Part shown: positions 1 through 10,453 of the stretch, one piece after another
Layout of the letters: every line of letters begins with the position of its first letter
Numbering within the stretch: position 1 is the first letter of the stretch
Assembly (NCBI RefSeq): GCF_020097135.1
Contig: NZ_CP083608.1
Location: 1,240,001-1,304,000, forward strand
DNA: 64,000 nt
Reading direction: 5' to 3'
Source: Macrococcus armenti
GTDB taxonomy: Bacteria; Bacillota; Bacilli; Staphylococcales; Staphylococcaceae
Notes under the pieces: model-generated
The model's input: only the letters and a program-made list of their open reading frames with translations
Database searches by the model: none
What the model was told of the DNA's origin: nothing
Translations under genes and position numbers: made by a program

Positions 1-969
1 GAAGAAGCAGGTTGTCAAATTGTTCGTGTTGCATGTCCTAAAGAAGAAGACGCACTTGCGATTGCAGAAATAAAAAAACAAATTAATATACCTTTAGTCG
101 TTGATATTCACTTTGATTACAAACTTGCACTTCTTGCAATCGAAGGTGGTGCGGATAAAATTCGTATCAATCCCGGTAATATCGGCCGCCGCGAAAAAGT
201 TGAAGAAGTTGTAAAGGCTTGTAAAGAAAAAGGAATTCCGATTCGTATCGGAGTTAATGCCGGTTCACTTGAAAAGCATATATTAAAAAAATATGGATAC
301 CCTACTGCAGACGGTATGGTAGAAAGTGCACTGCATCATATTAAAATTCTTGAAGATCTGGACTTCCACGATATTATCGTATCGATGAAGGCAAGTGATG
401 TTAACTTAGCAATCGAAGCATATACGAAAGCAGCGCAAGCATTCGATTATCCACTGCATTTAGGTATTACAGAAAGCGGTACATTATTTGCCGGTACTGT
501 TAAATCTGCTGCAGGTCTCGGTGCAATTATGAGTTTAGGTATCGGTAACACGTTACGCATTTCATTATCAGCAGATCCTGTAGAAGAAGTTAAAGTTGCA
601 CGTGAACTATTAAAGTCTTTTGGCTTAGCAAGTAATGCTGCAACACTTATTTCATGTCCGACATGTGGTCGAATTGAAATTGACTTAATTTCAATTGCCA
701 ACGAAGTTGAAGAATATATTTCTACGATTAAAGCTCCGTTAAAAGTTGCCGTACTGGGATGTGCTGTAAATGGTCCTGGTGAAGCGCGTGAAGCGGATAT
801 CGGTATTGCTGGTGCACGTGGAGAAGGTCTGTTGTTTATGAAAGGTAAAACCGTTAGAAAAGTACCTGAAGAGACGATGGTTGAAGAATTAAAGATGGAA
901 ATCGATAAACTTGCTGAAGAGTATTTCAAAAAACAAGAAGCTGAAAAATTAGCGAATGCAGAAAAGTAA
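1..969 (+). CDS. ispG: 4-hydroxy-3-methylbut-2-en-1-yl diphosphate synthase (partial, 5' end outside window)
   Basis: Penultimate step of the MEP isoprenoid pathway: an iron-sulfur enzyme reductively opens the cyclic diphosphate MEcPP to HMBPP. The frame is open from base 1 and gives 322 residues; roughly the first 50 are missing. The visible part has the TIM-barrel stretch [12 protein letters not shown] and the C-terminal cluster cysteines in CPTCGR and CAVNGPGE, the latter with the conserved Asn-Gly-Pro-Gly-Glu. It overlaps the start of yqfW by 14 bases, so the two are translationally coupled. The next pathway enzyme, ispH, lies 5 kb away on the same strand. Confidence 0.96.
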   Translation, partial: EEAGCQIVRVACPKEEDALAIAEIKKQINIPLVVDIHFDYKLALLAIEGGADKIRINPGNIGRREKVEEVVKACKEKGIPIRIGVNAGSLEKHILKKYGYPTADGMVESALHHIKILEDLDFHDIIVSMKASDVNLAIEAYTKAAQAFDYPLHLGITESGTLFAGTVKSAAGLGAIMSLGIGNTLRISLSADPVEEVKVARELLKSFGLASNAATLISCPTCGRIEIDLISIANEVEEYISTIKAPLKVAVLGCAVNGPGEAREADIGIAGARGEGLLFMKGKTVRKVPEETMVEELKMEIDKLAEEYFKKQEAEKLANAEK

Positions 970-1534
970 AATCAGGTTCGGTATAGATATCGATGGCACA
1001 GTAACGTGTCCAACCGCACTTGTTCCATACCTTCAGAAATCGTTTGACCCAGACTTTAAATACGAAGATATTACCGCATATGAACTGACGACCGTTTTAG
1101 GTATTAGTAACGATGAAGTGGCGCAATGGTTTAAAGAAAATGAACGTGAACTCTATATTCATTCACCCGTTCATAAAGATGCAGATAAAATTTTAAGACA
1201 GTGGTCAGATCAGTTTGAACTTTATTTTATTAGCGCCAGACACACATTACTAACAGATATCACATTTGATTGGTTTAATCGACATAATATACCGTACCAC
1301 CATATTGAACTCACAGGTTCACATAACAAAATTGAAGTCGCACGTGAATTACAGGTTGATGCTTTTTTTGAGGATAAACTGGACAACGCGATTGATATTC
1401 ATAACGTATTAAATATTCCGGTATATTTATTTGATACACCATATAACCAATCTCATTTACCGAAAGATGTATATCGCGTATATTCATGGATTGAAACAAA
1501 CAACATAATACAGAAACACTTTAATGACAAATAA
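956..1534 (+). CDS. yqfW: putative 5'(3')-deoxyribonucleotidase, YqfW family (HAD superfamily)
   Basis: A 192-residue cytosolic HAD-type phosphatase of the 5'-nucleotidase C kind. Motif I is DIDGT with catalytic Asp11 and Asp13. Motif II is the Ser93 of FISARH. Motif III/IV is seen in EDKLDNAID (about 139-147). The family removes phosphate from nucleoside monophosphates, but the substrate of this member cannot be read from sequence. Its start lies inside the ispG 3' end. In Bacillus yqfW also sits between zur and ispG, which supports the name. It ends in the hairpin shared with the convergent zur gene. Confidence 0.8.
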   Translation: MQKSKIRFGIDIDGTVTCPTALVPYLQKSFDPDFKYEDITAYELTTVLGISNDEVAQWFKENERELYIHSPVHKDADKILRQWSDQFELYFISARHTLLTDITFDWFNRHNIPYHHIELTGSHNKIEVARELQVDAFFEDKLDNAIDIHNVLNIPVYLFDTPYNQSHLPKDVYRVYSWIETNNIIQKHFNDK

Positions 1535-1558
1535 AAAAGATGCCGAGGCATCTTTTTT
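1533..1558. terminator. bidirectional intrinsic terminator between yqfW and zur
   Basis: A 12-bp stem (AAAAAAGATGCC / GGCATCTTTTTT) with a two-base loop has A and T runs on either side, so it can stop transcription from both converging genes. Confidence 0.9.
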
Positions 1559-1965
1559 TATTTGCACTTTTCGCACAGTCCATATAATTCAATTTTATGG
1601 CTTTCAATTTCAACTTCAGGTAATTCATCCTTGAAAGTATCTATTGGACAATGTTCAACGACCCGTGTATCACCACATGATTTACAAATAAAATGATGAT
1701 GGTGATGATTTGAACAGGCAAGTCTGAATTTTTTCTCCCCATCAAGTTCTGTCGTTTCAATTAATTTTAAAGATTCAAATAAGTGAAGATTGCGGTAAAT
1801 TGTATCAAACGATATGCCAGGATACTTATCATTTAAATACGTCTGAATCTGTTTAGCATTTAAGTATTTACTGCTTTCATGTAATAATGTAATTAAATCT
1901 TTTCGTTTATCTGTATATTTATGACCATTATCTTTTAATACTTTAATTGCATCATCGATCTTCAT
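1558..1965 (-). CDS. zur: Zinc uptake regulator Zur (Fur family)
   Basis: A 135-residue Fur-family metalloregulator. The N-terminal winged helix (about 1-80) contains [13 protein letters not shown], the Fur recognition-helix region. A run of five histidines (87-91) is followed by CKSC (Cys94, Cys97), and the protein ends with CEKC (Cys131, Cys134); these are the structural zinc ligands. It lies 3 bases after znuB, the importer it would repress. Placement with znuB/znuC makes Zur far more likely than Fur or PerR. No clear Zur operator was found upstream of znuC. Confidence 0.9.
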   Translation of the reverse strand: MKIDDAIKVLKDNGHKYTDKRKDLITLLHESSKYLNAKQIQTYLNDKYPGISFDTIYRNLHLFESLKLIETTELDGEKKFRLACSNHHHHHFICKSCGDTRVVEHCPIDTFKDELPEVEIESHKIELYGLCEKCK

Positions 1966-1968
1966 AGA

Positions 1969-2805
1969 TTACGCCTCCCTTTCTTTATTCTTCTTAATCA
2001 TAATTGAACCGATCAAGATTACTACAAGTAACATCACGATTACACCACCTGGTGATATATCGAGATAATATGCAGTAATTAAGCCGATAATAACTGACAT
2101 TTCACCTATGATGACACTCCATAACATAAGTGCTTTATAACTTCTCGTTAAACGCATTGCACTTGCTACCGGCAATGTAATTAAACTTGAAACTAAAAGT
2201 ATACCTACTACACGCATCGACGCAGATATTACGAGCGCTACCATCAGCATGAACAATAGATGCACATACTTCGGTACACCAATAATAGACGCGTACTCCT
2301 CGTCAAATGACAATATGAATAATTCTTTATAAAGTAATCCAATGAATAGTAAAACTAAAATGAATATTGAAGTAATCACTAATATATCGTTAAATGTAAC
2401 TGCACTAATACTACCGAATAAATAGCCAAATAAATCTTGATTAAATCCATTTGCAAAGGATATGAAAATAACGCTTAAACCAATTCCTAAACTCATAATT
2501 ATCGGAATTGCTAACTCCTGGTAATGTTTATATACGCCGCGCAATTTTTCAATCAGGAGTGATCCGGTTACAGAAAATAATATACCCGTCCATACAGGAT
2601 TAATTGTAAAAGCTAATACTTTTGTAAGCAGCATCCCAAATGCGATACCACCGAGAGTAACGTGACTCAGTGCATCTGCGATTAACGAAAGTCTGCGAAC
2701 AACGATAAATGTCCCGATTAATGGTGCAAGTATACCGATAAGTATCCCTGCAATAAACGAATATCGAATAAAATCAAATTCGATAATTGCTTCTGTTATA
2801 CTCAT
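1969..2805 (-). CDS. znuB: Zinc ABC transporter permease (ABC-3 family)
   Basis: A 278-residue, very hydrophobic membrane protein with about 7-8 transmembrane segments. It carries the ABC-3 family signature near the N-terminus (GILAPLIGTFIVVRRLSLIA) and the cytoplasmic GLSVIF region. It forms the channel through which zinc enters, driven by ZnuC. The ATG at 2805 overlaps the znuC stop in an ATGA arrangement, so it is preferred over an upstream in-frame ATG three codons earlier. The specific substrate is inferred from the adjacent zur; staphylococcal homologues have been called MreB. The solute-binding lipoprotein is not in this window. Confidence 0.88.
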   Translation of the reverse strand: MSITEAIIEFDFIRYSFIAGILIGILAPLIGTFIVVRRLSLIADALSHVTLGGIAFGMLLTKVLAFTINPVWTGILFSVTGSLLIEKLRGVYKHYQELAIPIIMSLGIGLSVIFISFANGFNQDLFGYLFGSISAVTFNDILVITSIFILVLLFIGLLYKELFILSFDEEYASIIGVPKYVHLLFMLMVALVISASMRVVGILLVSSLITLPVASAMRLTRSYKALMLWSVIIGEMSVIIGLITAYYLDISPGGVIVMLLVVILIGSIMIKKNKEREA

Positions 2806-3572
2806 AAACAACACTCCCTATCATGACCGCTGTGATCAATAAACTGTACAGGGTGACCGTATATTTTTGAAATTTCAACTTCATCTAATGATTTAAACTG
2901 GTGTGCTGTACCATGGAAGTGTAAATGCTCGTTTAAACAGGCAACTTGTGTTGCAGTATCAACTACAACACCGATATCATGCGTTACGAGTAGTATCGTG
3001 ATACCTTCATTTTTAAGTTGTTCTAGTAAAGCATAAAATTCAGCAACATGCTTTGCATCAATGCCGACTGTCGGCTCATCAAGTACGAGTACAGATGGAT
3101 TTGAAATTAAAGCACGTGCAATAAATACACGCTGCTGCTGTCCACCTGACAGATCAGAAATATTTTTATGTTTTAAATGATCGATATGGAGACGTTTTAA
3201 TATTGCTTCCACTTTTTTGTCGTCCGCTTTATTAAATCTCTGAAATATCGGTTTCATCTGAATTAATCCACTACGTACAACTTCATAAACATTTGCAGGG
3301 AATCCAGAACTCGCTGCATTTGCTTTTTGTGACACATAACCTATGCCTGTACGTTTATTTAATTTACGAATATCAGTTCCGTTCATTAATATTTCGCCAT
3401 CCTGTAAATTTAAAATACCGAGAATCAACTTTAATAGCGTTGATTTACCCGACCCGTTAGGTCCGACGATTGCTAAAAAATCACCAGGATATATACTGAT
3501 ATTAATGTTCGATAACGCCTTCTTATCAGGGTATCGATAAGAAACATCCTTAATTTCAAATACTGGTTTCAT
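2802..3572 (-). CDS. znuC: Zinc ABC transporter ATP-binding protein
   Basis: A 256-residue ABC ATPase. The Walker A motif GPNGSGKST is at about 37-45, the signature LSGGQQQR near 141, the Walker B VLVLDEP near 160, and the H-loop histidine in LLVTHD. It powers the ZnuB permease. The first gene of the znuC-znuB-zur unit, it begins just after a strong hairpin that separates it from nfo. The C-terminus ends in a His/Cys-rich stretch (HSGHDRECC) that could bind metal; that is an inference. Confidence 0.9.
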   Translation of the reverse strand: MKPVFEIKDVSYRYPDKKALSNINISIYPGDFLAIVGPNGSGKSTLLKLILGILNLQDGEILMNGTDIRKLNKRTGIGYVSQKANAASSGFPANVYEVVRSGLIQMKPIFQRFNKADDKKVEAILKRLHIDHLKHKNISDLSGGQQQRVFIARALISNPSVLVLDEPTVGIDAKHVAEFYALLEQLKNEGITILLVTHDIGVVVDTATQVACLNEHLHFHGTAHQFKSLDEVEISKIYGHPVQFIDHSGHDRECCL

Positions 3573-3592
3573 ATTCTCATCCTTTTATAAAT

Positions 3593-3629
3593 AAAAACAA
3601 GCATTAATCTATGATTAATCCCTGTTTTT
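3593..3629 (-). terminator. Hairpin between nfo and znuC, probable nfo terminator
   Basis: The arms AAAAACA...ATTAATC and GATTAAT...TGTTTTT form a ~17-bp stem with one mismatch and an ATA loop, followed by a T-rich stretch on the minus strand. It probably ends nfo transcription. It could also hold a znuC regulatory site, but it does not match the usual Zur palindrome. Confidence 0.65.
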
Positions 3630-3640
3630 ATTGTCAAATT

Positions 3641-4537
3641 CTACTGCAATTTAATCTTCTCTAATAATTCAGGATCAAAAGTTTTACTTTTAATCATATT
3701 AATTTCAAATTTATAAGGTGGCTTTTTATTTTTCTTATCTTCACCAACTTGAACGTATGGTGTTTCTAAAATTTTAGGAATACTCTGGAATGCTTCATGA
3801 TAGACGATATTTGTAAGTGCATCAAAGCCAATATTACCAAAACCATAGTTTTCATGTCTGTCTTTTCTAGCACCCATGACATTTTTACTGTCATTAACAT
3901 GAAGTACTTTTATTCGCTCCAGTCCTACAATTTTGTCAAAATCAGTTAAAACACCATCAAGATTATTGACGATATCATAGCCGGCATCATGTGTATGACA
4001 CGTATCAAAACATACAGATAGACGTTCATTATGCGTAACTCCTGAAATGATTTCTGCAAGCTCTTCGAAAGACTTTCCGCATTCTGACCCTTTACCGGCC
4101 ATCGTTTCAAGTGCGATACGCACATCATTATTGTTCGTCAATACTTCATTTAAACCTTCAATAATCTTCTTAATTCCCGCTTCTTCACCTGCACCTACAT
4201 GAGCACCAGGATGTAAAACGATATCTTTCGCACCGAGTGCCTCAGTTCTTTCAATTTCCTTCTGCAGAAACTCAACACCTAAAGCGAAGACTTCTGGCTT
4301 AACAGTATTGGCAATATTAATAATATATGGTGCATGAACAACGATATTAGACAGTCCATGCGCTTTCATATGTGCCTGTCCCGCTTCAATATTTAATTCT
4401 TCTATTGCTTTACGACGCGTGTTCTGTGGTGCACCAGTATAGATCATAAATGTAGAAGCGCCATAACTTGCTGCTTCTTCAGATGCTTGAAGCAACATCT
4501 TTTTACCACTCATTGATACATGAGATCCGATTAACAT
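3641..4537 (-). CDS. nfo: Endonuclease IV (AP endonuclease)
   Basis: A 298-residue TIM-barrel base-excision-repair enzyme that cuts 5' of abasic sites using three metal ions. Visible metal-binding motifs are HPGAHVG, ETMAGKG, and [13 protein letters not shown]. The opening [11 protein letters not shown] is the family's N-terminal signature. The ATG at 4537 is chosen because AAGGTGA lies 5 bases upstream and it matches the usual family start; an upstream GTG would add three residues. It follows cshB closely, as in staphylococci. Confidence 0.95.
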   Translation of the reverse strand: MLIGSHVSMSGKKMLLQASEEAASYGASTFMIYTGAPQNTRRKAIEELNIEAGQAHMKAHGLSNIVVHAPYIINIANTVKPEVFALGVEFLQKEIERTEALGAKDIVLHPGAHVGAGEEAGIKKIIEGLNEVLTNNNDVRIALETMAGKGSECGKSFEELAEIISGVTHNERLSVCFDTCHTHDAGYDIVNNLDGVLTDFDKIVGLERIKVLHVNDSKNVMGARKDRHENYGFGNIGFDALTNIVYHEAFQSIPKILETPYVQVGEDKKNKKPPYKFEINMIKSKTFDPELLEKIKLQ

Positions 4538-4547
4538 AAAATTCACC

Positions 4548-5876
4548 TTAACCTTTTCTGTTTTGCTTATTCACGCGTTTAGAGTGTGCTTTTTTCTCAT
4601 TACGCTTAATTTTATCCAGTTCATATCTGAATTTTTTCTTATAGCCTGGTTTTACTTTTTTCTTCTTTTTCACTTTGTGAACGAGTGATTTCTCAATATT
4701 ATCTTCTTTTTTCTGACGAGATTTACGCTCAGTACGGTCTTTAATTTCAACAAGTTCTCCATTTTTAATATCTGAGTGAATAAATGAGAAACCTTTTTTC
4801 TCAATCTGGTTGATTAGATCTTCTTCTTCAGGCGTATACAGTGTAATTGCTATTCCTTTGTAATTACCACGACCTGTACGGCCAACTCGGTGTGTAAAGA
4901 AATCAATATCTCTAGGAATATCAAAGTTAAAGACATGACTGACACCTTCAATATCGATACCACGACTCGCAAGGTCACTTGCAATGACATACTGAAATTC
5001 TAAGTTTTTAATACGCTTCATCATTTGCGTACGTTCACGTGGTGCAAGTCCCCCGTGAATAATTCCGACTTTCATACCTTGATCCTGCAGGAACTCTGCT
5101 AGTTCATCAGCACGGTCACGACTATTTGCAAAGATAATGCCTAAATACGGATTACACGTTTCCATTACGCTTAATAACTTTTCTTTTTTATCATTACTTT
5201 TCGTTGGAACGAGATAGAACGTAATATTTTTATTCGTTTTATGATCAGGTTCAATTTCAATAAATTCCGGTTTAGATAAATACTTATTCAGGAATGGATG
5301 TAACGCTTTAGGAATTGTCGCTGAGAATACAGCAATTTGTGCTTCACGCGACACGTTTGCTGCGATTTTATCAACTGTCGGTAAAAATCCTAAATCAATC
5401 ATTAAATCTGCTTCATCGACAACGACTGCATTTGCTAAATGGATATGCAAAACGTTCTCCTCTGCTAAATCTTTAATACGGTTCGGTGTACCGATTACGA
5501 TTTGTGGCTGTACTTTAGATTTCTGAATATCTTTATTTTTATCAGTACCACCGATATAAAGCCCCGCTTTAATACCTTCTGCAAATGAAATTAAATGCTC
5601 ACTTGCATCGTATAACTGTTTTGCAAGTTCACGTGTCGGTGCTAAAATAATTACTTGTGGCTGAATTAATTCTTTGTCAATTTTATTGATTAACGGCAAC
5701 AGGAATGCATGTGATTTACCTGTACCAGTTTGAGATTGTCCGATTAAATGTGTATCTTTTTTTAATTTTGGAATAACTCTTCTCTGGATTTCTGTGGGCT
5801 GGTTGAAATTAAGATCTTTCACCGCTTCTATTAAATATGGTGCAAGTTCAAAATGTTCAAATGGGTGTTTGTCCAT
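4548..5876 (-). CDS. cshB: DEAD-box RNA helicase CshB
   Basis: A 442-residue ATP-dependent RNA helicase. In order it has a Q motif (QPTEIQ), Walker A (SQTGTGKS), DEAD box ([11 protein letters not shown]), SAT motif (FSATIP), and motif VI (HRVGRTGRG). It ends in a ~75-residue very basic tail rich in KKKKK-type stretches, which probably binds RNA. The family helps ribosome assembly and cold-shock RNA remodelling. Start: AGGAGG lies 6 bases before the ATG at 5876; a neighbouring ATG one codon earlier is also possible. It is divergent from ispH. Confidence 0.92.
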   Translation of the reverse strand: MDKHPFEHFELAPYLIEAVKDLNFNQPTEIQRRVIPKLKKDTHLIGQSQTGTGKSHAFLLPLINKIDKELIQPQVIILAPTRELAKQLYDASEHLISFAEGIKAGLYIGGTDKNKDIQKSKVQPQIVIGTPNRIKDLAEENVLHIHLANAVVVDEADLMIDLGFLPTVDKIAANVSREAQIAVFSATIPKALHPFLNKYLSKPEFIEIEPDHKTNKNITFYLVPTKSNDKKEKLLSVMETCNPYLGIIFANSRDRADELAEFLQDQGMKVGIIHGGLAPRERTQMMKRIKNLEFQYVIASDLASRGIDIEGVSHVFNFDIPRDIDFFTHRVGRTGRGNYKGIAITLYTPEEEDLINQIEKKGFSFIHSDIKNGELVEIKDRTERKSRQKKEDNIEKSLVHKVKKKKKVKPGYKKKFRYELDKIKRNEKKAHSKRVNKQNRKG

Positions 5877-6007
5877 CATAATCCTCCTCTTTTTCTTCAT
5901 CTAATGTATTATATAGGAAACATTACTAAAAAGAAAGTAAACATTTTTAAAAGCATATTATAAATGGTATGATGAAAGTACTGAATGCAAGAATTGGAGG
6001 CACAACT

Positions 6008-6976
6008 ATGGAAATCATTAAAATTACACCACGTGGATATTGTTATGGCGTCGTAGATGCAATGGTTATTGCACGCAATGCATCATTAGATAAGAATTTA
6101 CCACGCCCTATTTATATACTTGGTATGATCGTTCATAATAAACACGTTACAGATGCATTTGAGAGTGATGGCATAATTACGCTTGATGGCCCGAACAGAC
6201 TTGAAATATTAGAAAAAATTGAATCTGGAACGGTTATCTTTACGGCACACGGTGTCAGCCCTGAAGTAAAACGCCGCGCAAAAGAAAAAGGTCTCGTATG
6301 CATTGATGCAACATGTCCGGATGTTGAAAACACACATACATTAATTCGCCGTAAAAAAGCTGATGGTTATCATGTCGTATACATCGGTAAGAAAGGTCAT
6401 CCAGAACCTGAAGGAGCAGTAGGTGTTGCACCTGATATCGTACACCTCGTTGAAAATAAACAGGATATTGATAATTTACCCGCTGCATTAAATGACAGGA
6501 AATTAATCGTTACAAATCAGACGACGATGAGTCAGTGGGATGTAAAACATTTAATGGATGATTTAAAAGTGAAGTTTCCAAATATAGAAGTTCACGAGGA
6601 AATTTGTCTTGCAACACAAGTGCGTCAGGAAGCAGTTGCAAATCAAGCTTCAGGCGCTGATGTACTCATTGTAGTTGGAGACCCTAAAAGCAACAACTCG
6701 AACCGACTTGCACAAGTATCTAAAGAAATTGCACATACGAATGCATATCGTATCTCAGATATTAGTGAATTAAAACTCGAATGGCTGGAAGGCGTATCTA
6801 CAGTTGCCGTAACTGCAGGTGCATCTACACCGACACCGATTGTTAAAGAAGTAATAGACTACATTAAAAATTATGATCCTTTAAATCTTACACCTATCCC
6901 TGAGAAGTCCGGTGTTCCAGTTGAGAAGATTTTACCTAAAATTAAAAATGCAACACCAGTTAAAATATTGGATTAA
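6008..6976 (+). CDS. ispH: 4-hydroxy-3-methylbut-2-enyl diphosphate reductase
   Basis: Last step of the MEP pathway: reduces HMBPP to IPP and DMAPP with a [4Fe-4S] cluster. The 322-residue protein has the three cluster cysteines in GYCYG (Cys12), DATCPD and EEICLAT. It also has the active-site TNQTT and GDPKSNNSN motifs. The ATG at 6008, with GGAGG nine bases upstream, is chosen over an in-frame ATG at 5969 because the family starts [15 protein letters not shown]. A strong terminator follows. Confidence 0.96.
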   Translation: MEIIKITPRGYCYGVVDAMVIARNASLDKNLPRPIYILGMIVHNKHVTDAFESDGIITLDGPNRLEILEKIESGTVIFTAHGVSPEVKRRAKEKGLVCIDATCPDVENTHTLIRRKKADGYHVVYIGKKGHPEPEGAVGVAPDIVHLVENKQDIDNLPAALNDRKLIVTNQTTMSQWDVKHLMDDLKVKFPNIEVHEEICLATQVRQEAVANQASGADVLIVVGDPKSNNSNRLAQVSKEIAHTNAYRISDISELKLEWLEGVSTVAVTAGASTPTPIVKEVIDYIKNYDPLNLTPIPEKSGVPVEKILPKIKNATPVKILD

Positions 6977-7025
6977 ATTTATAAGCTTGAGCAAAAGTGT
7001 TCAGTCGTTTCGGCTGTTAATCGAT

Positions 7026-7057
7026 AAAAAGATAGAGACGAAAGTCTCTATCTTTTT
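7026..7057. terminator. Bidirectional terminator between ispH and yqfO
   Basis: A perfect 14-bp stem (AAAAAGATAGAGAC / GTCTCTATCTTTTT) with a GAAA tetraloop sits between the converging genes. Confidence 0.93.
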
Positions 7058-7059
7058 AT

Positions 7060-8142
7060 TTATACTTCTTTAAACGGATTCGTATTTGTCGATGAAGCGA
7101 TGACTTTAATTTCTGGCAACATGTTTTGAATAATTGCCTTTAATCCTTCTTTCATTACGTACTCACTATAATGCCCGATATCAATAGCAATCTGTCCTTT
7201 CATCAGTAAATCATGAGCTTCATGATACTTTATATCCCCTGTTAAAAACACATCAGCACGTCCTGCAATTTGATCCATATACGATACTCCAGCACCACCA
7301 ATTATAGAAACTGAAGAAACTTCAGCACTTAAGTCACCTATAACTTTTACTGATGGAATATTGAGTGTTTCTTTTATGCGTTGTGCAAACGTACGAACTG
7401 TCATACGATCTACGATTCCAATCGACCCTGTACCATATTCTGCTGGTACATCATATTCAAAAATATCATATGCCGGCGTTTCATACGGATGTACATTTGT
7501 AATGACGTTTTCGACCTGCTGCTTTAAATGAGGCTCAAATACACACTCAACCTTCATTTCCTTTTCATAATGGACTTCACCATTCTTACCTACAAACGGG
7601 TTGGCGCTTGATGACGGCATAAATTCTCCTGTACCTTCTGATGTGTAGAAACAGTGTGCATATTCCCCAATTTGCCCAACGCCGATTTGCGATAATGCAT
7701 CCTTCACCTGCGATGTATAATCATTCGGTACAAACAACTGCAATTTGCAAAGCTTTCTCGATGCTCGTAATAAAATGGTCTGCGCTTTCAGTCCAATTTG
7801 TTTACCGATCATATAACTCACACCATATTTGTAATTATCTAAATTTGTATGCATCGCAATCAGTTGAATATTATGCTTAATTGCATGACGTATAACATTA
7901 CCATATCCTCCGGCATTTATTTGTTTTATGCCGCTAAAAATTAATGGGTGATGACAAATTATTGTGTTGATTCCTTGTTCAATCGCCTCATCAATCACTT
8001 CTACAGTACAGTCCAGAGTCGTCAAAATACCTGTTACTTCAGTCGACATATCACCAATTAATAATCCTACATTATCCCATGATTCCGCTGTATGCTTCGG
8101 TATTACATTATGAATCAACTGCTCTAATTCACGAATGTTCAA
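7060..8142 (-). CDS. yqfO: Nif3-like dinuclear metal centre protein (YqfO family, GTP cyclohydrolase I type 2 homologue)
   Basis: A 360-residue member of the Nif3/DUF34 family. The N-terminal half has the metal ligands in ICHHPLIF and AMHTNLDN, the C-terminal half has GDIKYHEAHD, and the two are split by the ~130-residue PII-like insert typical of Firmicutes. The biochemical role is unsettled, though a metal-dependent hydrolase or metal-handling role is usually suggested. The start is TTG at 8142 with AGGAGG upstream, overlapping the trmK 3' end by 14 bases, so the two are co-translated. Confidence 0.87.
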   Translation of the reverse strand: MNIRELEQLIHNVIPKHTAESWDNVGLLIGDMSTEVTGILTTLDCTVEVIDEAIEQGINTIICHHPLIFSGIKQINAGGYGNVIRHAIKHNIQLIAMHTNLDNYKYGVSYMIGKQIGLKAQTILLRASRKLCKLQLFVPNDYTSQVKDALSQIGVGQIGEYAHCFYTSEGTGEFMPSSSANPFVGKNGEVHYEKEMKVECVFEPHLKQQVENVITNVHPYETPAYDIFEYDVPAEYGTGSIGIVDRMTVRTFAQRIKETLNIPSVKVIGDLSAEVSSVSIIGGAGVSYMDQIAGRADVFLTGDIKYHEAHDLLMKGQIAIDIGHYSEYVMKEGLKAIIQNMLPEIKVIASSTNTNPFKEV

Positions 8143-8815
8143 TGTTTAAGACCTCCTGTAATATATTAATATCATTTAATATCTCTGCTGCTTTTTCTAC
8201 GTGTTTTTCTTCCGATTTGATTGCATCATATACTGTTGTAAGATGATGATATTCACGTAGCCACTTCTCATAAAACACTTCGTCCTTTTTAGTTAATAAC
8301 ACCGGTCCAAACTTCAATTCGATGTCATTATAAGTTATACCTGTATCATTACGTTCTGCCACGATGATTTCGTATACATGCTTACGCTCTTTCATAATGA
8401 CTTCATCTTTTATCATATACCCTAATGCGATAAGTTTATTCCTGACAGCTTCAGTATGAATATTACTTTGTAGTATAAGCGTTGGAAAGTTTGTAAGTTT
8501 GTCTTGACCATTATGTAATATTTCGCTGATTAAAGGCCCACCCATTCCACAAATCGTAATACAGTCTACTTCATTTTGTTCAATAACTTCAAGACCATTA
8601 CCTAGTCTGACGTCAATTTTATTATCCAGATTATATTTCTTAACATTTTCTACAGCTGCCATATAAGGGCCTTGTACAACTTCACCTGCTACAGCACGTT
8701 TTACTTTACGTTGTTCAATTGCATAAATCGGTAAATAAGCATGATCTGAACCGATATCTGCTAATTTCTCATGATTAATATATGAAGCTACTGCCAATAA
8801 TCTATTATTTATCAT
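8129..8815 (-). CDS. trmK: tRNA (adenine(22)-N(1))-methyltransferase TrmK
   Basis: A 228-residue class I SAM methyltransferase that makes m1A22 in tRNA. The SAM-binding loop is DIGSDHAYLP and the catalytic-region motif is CGMGGPLI. A helical C-terminal domain (about 160-228) completes the family length. The GTG immediately upstream of the ATG at 8815 is an equally possible start. It sits between cccA and yqfO, as in Bacillus (rpoD-cccA-trmK-yqfO). Confidence 0.9.
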   Translation of the reverse strand: MINNRLLAVASYINHEKLADIGSDHAYLPIYAIEQRKVKRAVAGEVVQGPYMAAVENVKKYNLDNKIDVRLGNGLEVIEQNEVDCITICGMGGPLISEILHNGQDKLTNFPTLILQSNIHTEAVRNKLIALGYMIKDEVIMKERKHVYEIIVAERNDTGITYNDIELKFGPVLLTKKDEVFYEKWLREYHHLTTVYDAIKSEEKHVEKAAEILNDINILQEVLNIEHS

Positions 8816-8844
8816 CACGTTAATCCTTTCATTCCATTCAATTT

Positions 8845-8872
8845 AAAAAGGATGAGACAACGTGTCCCATCC
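8845..8872 (-). terminator. Terminator downstream of cccA
   Basis: A 10-bp stem (GGATGGGACA / TGTCTCATCC read on the minus strand, one G-U pair) is followed by TTTTT. It separates cccA from trmK. Confidence 0.85.
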
Positions 8873-8889
8873 TCTCATATTGAAAAATA

Positions 8890-9243
8890 TTATTTAGCGC
8901 CATCTTTAAGATACTTCACTAATGTATCTAAATCTTTATCTGAAATAGATGCTTGATCATGCGCTGGCATTGCCCCTTTACCTTCACGGATAATTTTCTT
9001 AACTGCAGCATCATCTTTAGAAATGCCCGCTAATTTAGGACCCATACCACCTTCTAAGTTTTGACCGTGACATGATGTACAGTTATCCTTAGCATAAGTT
9101 TTTGCATCAAACTTCTGTTCAGTTTTAGCACCGTCTTTTCCTTCTTCTTCACCTTTGTTTGCACCGTGTGCTGACATAAAGAAAATAAGACCAACACCCA
9201 TAAGCATGATAAGAATAAACGGTATCACTGGATTACGATTCAT
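8890..9243 (-). CDS. cccA: Membrane-anchored c-type cytochrome (cytochrome c-550 type)
   Basis: A 117-residue small cytochrome c. An N-terminal hydrophobic helix (7-24) anchors it in the membrane. A Lys/Glu-rich linker follows. The haem site is CTSCH (Cys55, Cys58, His59), and Met92 in GAMPAH is the expected second iron ligand. It carries electrons at the outer membrane face. It lies directly after rpoD as in Bacillus; my recollection is that S. aureus lacks it here, so it helps place the organism. Confidence 0.92.
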   Translation of the reverse strand: MNRNPVIPFILIMLMGVGLIFFMSAHGANKGEEEGKDGAKTEQKFDAKTYAKDNCTSCHGQNLEGGMGPKLAGISKDDAAVKKIIREGKGAMPAHDQASISDKDLDTLVKYLKDGAK

Positions 9244-9332
9244 TCAATTTACCTCCCTTTAATTTCACCATATACATATCTATTTTATATTAAAAAACGG
9301 GATTGTCAAAGACTTTTCACAATTTAATTTAA

Positions 9333-10430
9333 TTAATCCATAAAATCTTTTAAGCGCTTACTTCTTGAAGGATGTCTTAACTTTCTTAACGCTTTCGCTT
9401 CAATTTGACGAATACGTTCACGCGTAACACCGAACACTTTTCCGACCTCTTCTAGCGTACGTGTTCTACCGTCATCAAGTCCGAATCGTAATCGAAGAAC
9501 GTTTTCTTCTCTATCCGTTAACGTGTCCAGCACATCTTCTAATTGTTCCTTTAATAACTCATAGGCTGCATGATCTGCCGGGCTTTGCGCATCCTGATCC
9601 TCGATAAAGTCACCTAAATGACTGTCATCCTCTTCACCGATCGGCGTTTCGAGTGATACAGGTTCTTGTGCAATCTTTAAGATTTCTCTTACTTTCTCAG
9701 CTGGTAAATCCATCTCTTCACCGATTTCTTCTGGAGAAGGGTCACGGCCTAAATCCTGCAGTAACTGACGTTGTACACGAATTAACTTATTAATCGTTTC
9801 CACCATATGTACCGGAATACGAATTGTACGTGCCTGATCCGCAATTGCACGTGTAATTGCCTGACGAATCCACCATGTTGCATACGTTGAAAACTTAAAT
9901 CCTTTCGTAAAATCAAACTTCTCAACCGCTTTAATAAGGCCCATATTCCCTTCCTGAATCAAGTCAAGGAATAACATACCGCGTCCCACATATCGCTTAG
10001 CGATACTTACAACAAGACGTAAATTCGCTTCTGCAAGACGTGCTTTTGCTTCTTCATCACCTTGTTCGATACGTTTCGCTAATTCAATCTCTTCTTCTGC
10101 ACTTAATAAATTTACACGACCAATTTCCTTTAAGTACATACGGACAGGGTCATTAATTTTAACGCCTGGTGGTGCTGATAAATCATTAAGATTTATTTTG
10201 TCGTCGGTGTCTTGTGCATCCTTTTCGTTAATTAATGTAATATCATTTTCTGCGATTGCTTCGAAAAATTCATCCATATGGTCTGAATCCATCTCGAAGT
10301 TTTGTAATTTATCCGCAATTTCTTCATGACTAAGATGACCATTTTTCTTACCTGTTTCGATAAGCTGTGCTTTTACCTGGTCAATTGTCAGTAATACTTC
10401 ATCTTTTGCTTTCAGTTCTTTTTTGGCCAT
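9333..10430 (-). CDS. rpoD: RNA polymerase primary sigma factor
   Basis: A 365-residue sigma-70/SigA. Region 1.1 is acidic (about 15-90). Region 2 has the core-binding and -10-recognition stretch [20 protein letters not shown]. Region 3 has [11 protein letters not shown], and region 4 ends with the helix-turn-helix [20 protein letters not shown]. It lies 23 bases after dnaG, forming the classical macromolecular-synthesis arrangement. No dedicated promoter is obvious in that gap. Confidence 0.97.
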   Translation of the reverse strand: MAKKELKAKDEVLLTIDQVKAQLIETGKKNGHLSHEEIADKLQNFEMDSDHMDEFFEAIAENDITLINEKDAQDTDDKINLNDLSAPPGVKINDPVRMYLKEIGRVNLLSAEEEIELAKRIEQGDEEAKARLAEANLRLVVSIAKRYVGRGMLFLDLIQEGNMGLIKAVEKFDFTKGFKFSTYATWWIRQAITRAIADQARTIRIPVHMVETINKLIRVQRQLLQDLGRDPSPEEIGEEMDLPAEKVREILKIAQEPVSLETPIGEEDDSHLGDFIEDQDAQSPADHAAYELLKEQLEDVLDTLTDREENVLRLRFGLDDGRTRTLEEVGKVFGVTRERIRQIEAKALRKLRHPSRSKRLKDFMD

Positions 10431-10453
10431 AAATGGATAACCCCCTGTGGAAT

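Noticed and set aside
447-929. Minus-strand 160-codon frame opposite ispG
   Set aside because: ispG motifs in the plus frame are unmistakable, so the antisense frame is by chance.
1687-1702. Short CAT/GAT-rich repeat in zur
   Set aside because: It encodes the five-histidine metal-binding run, not a tandem-repeat element.
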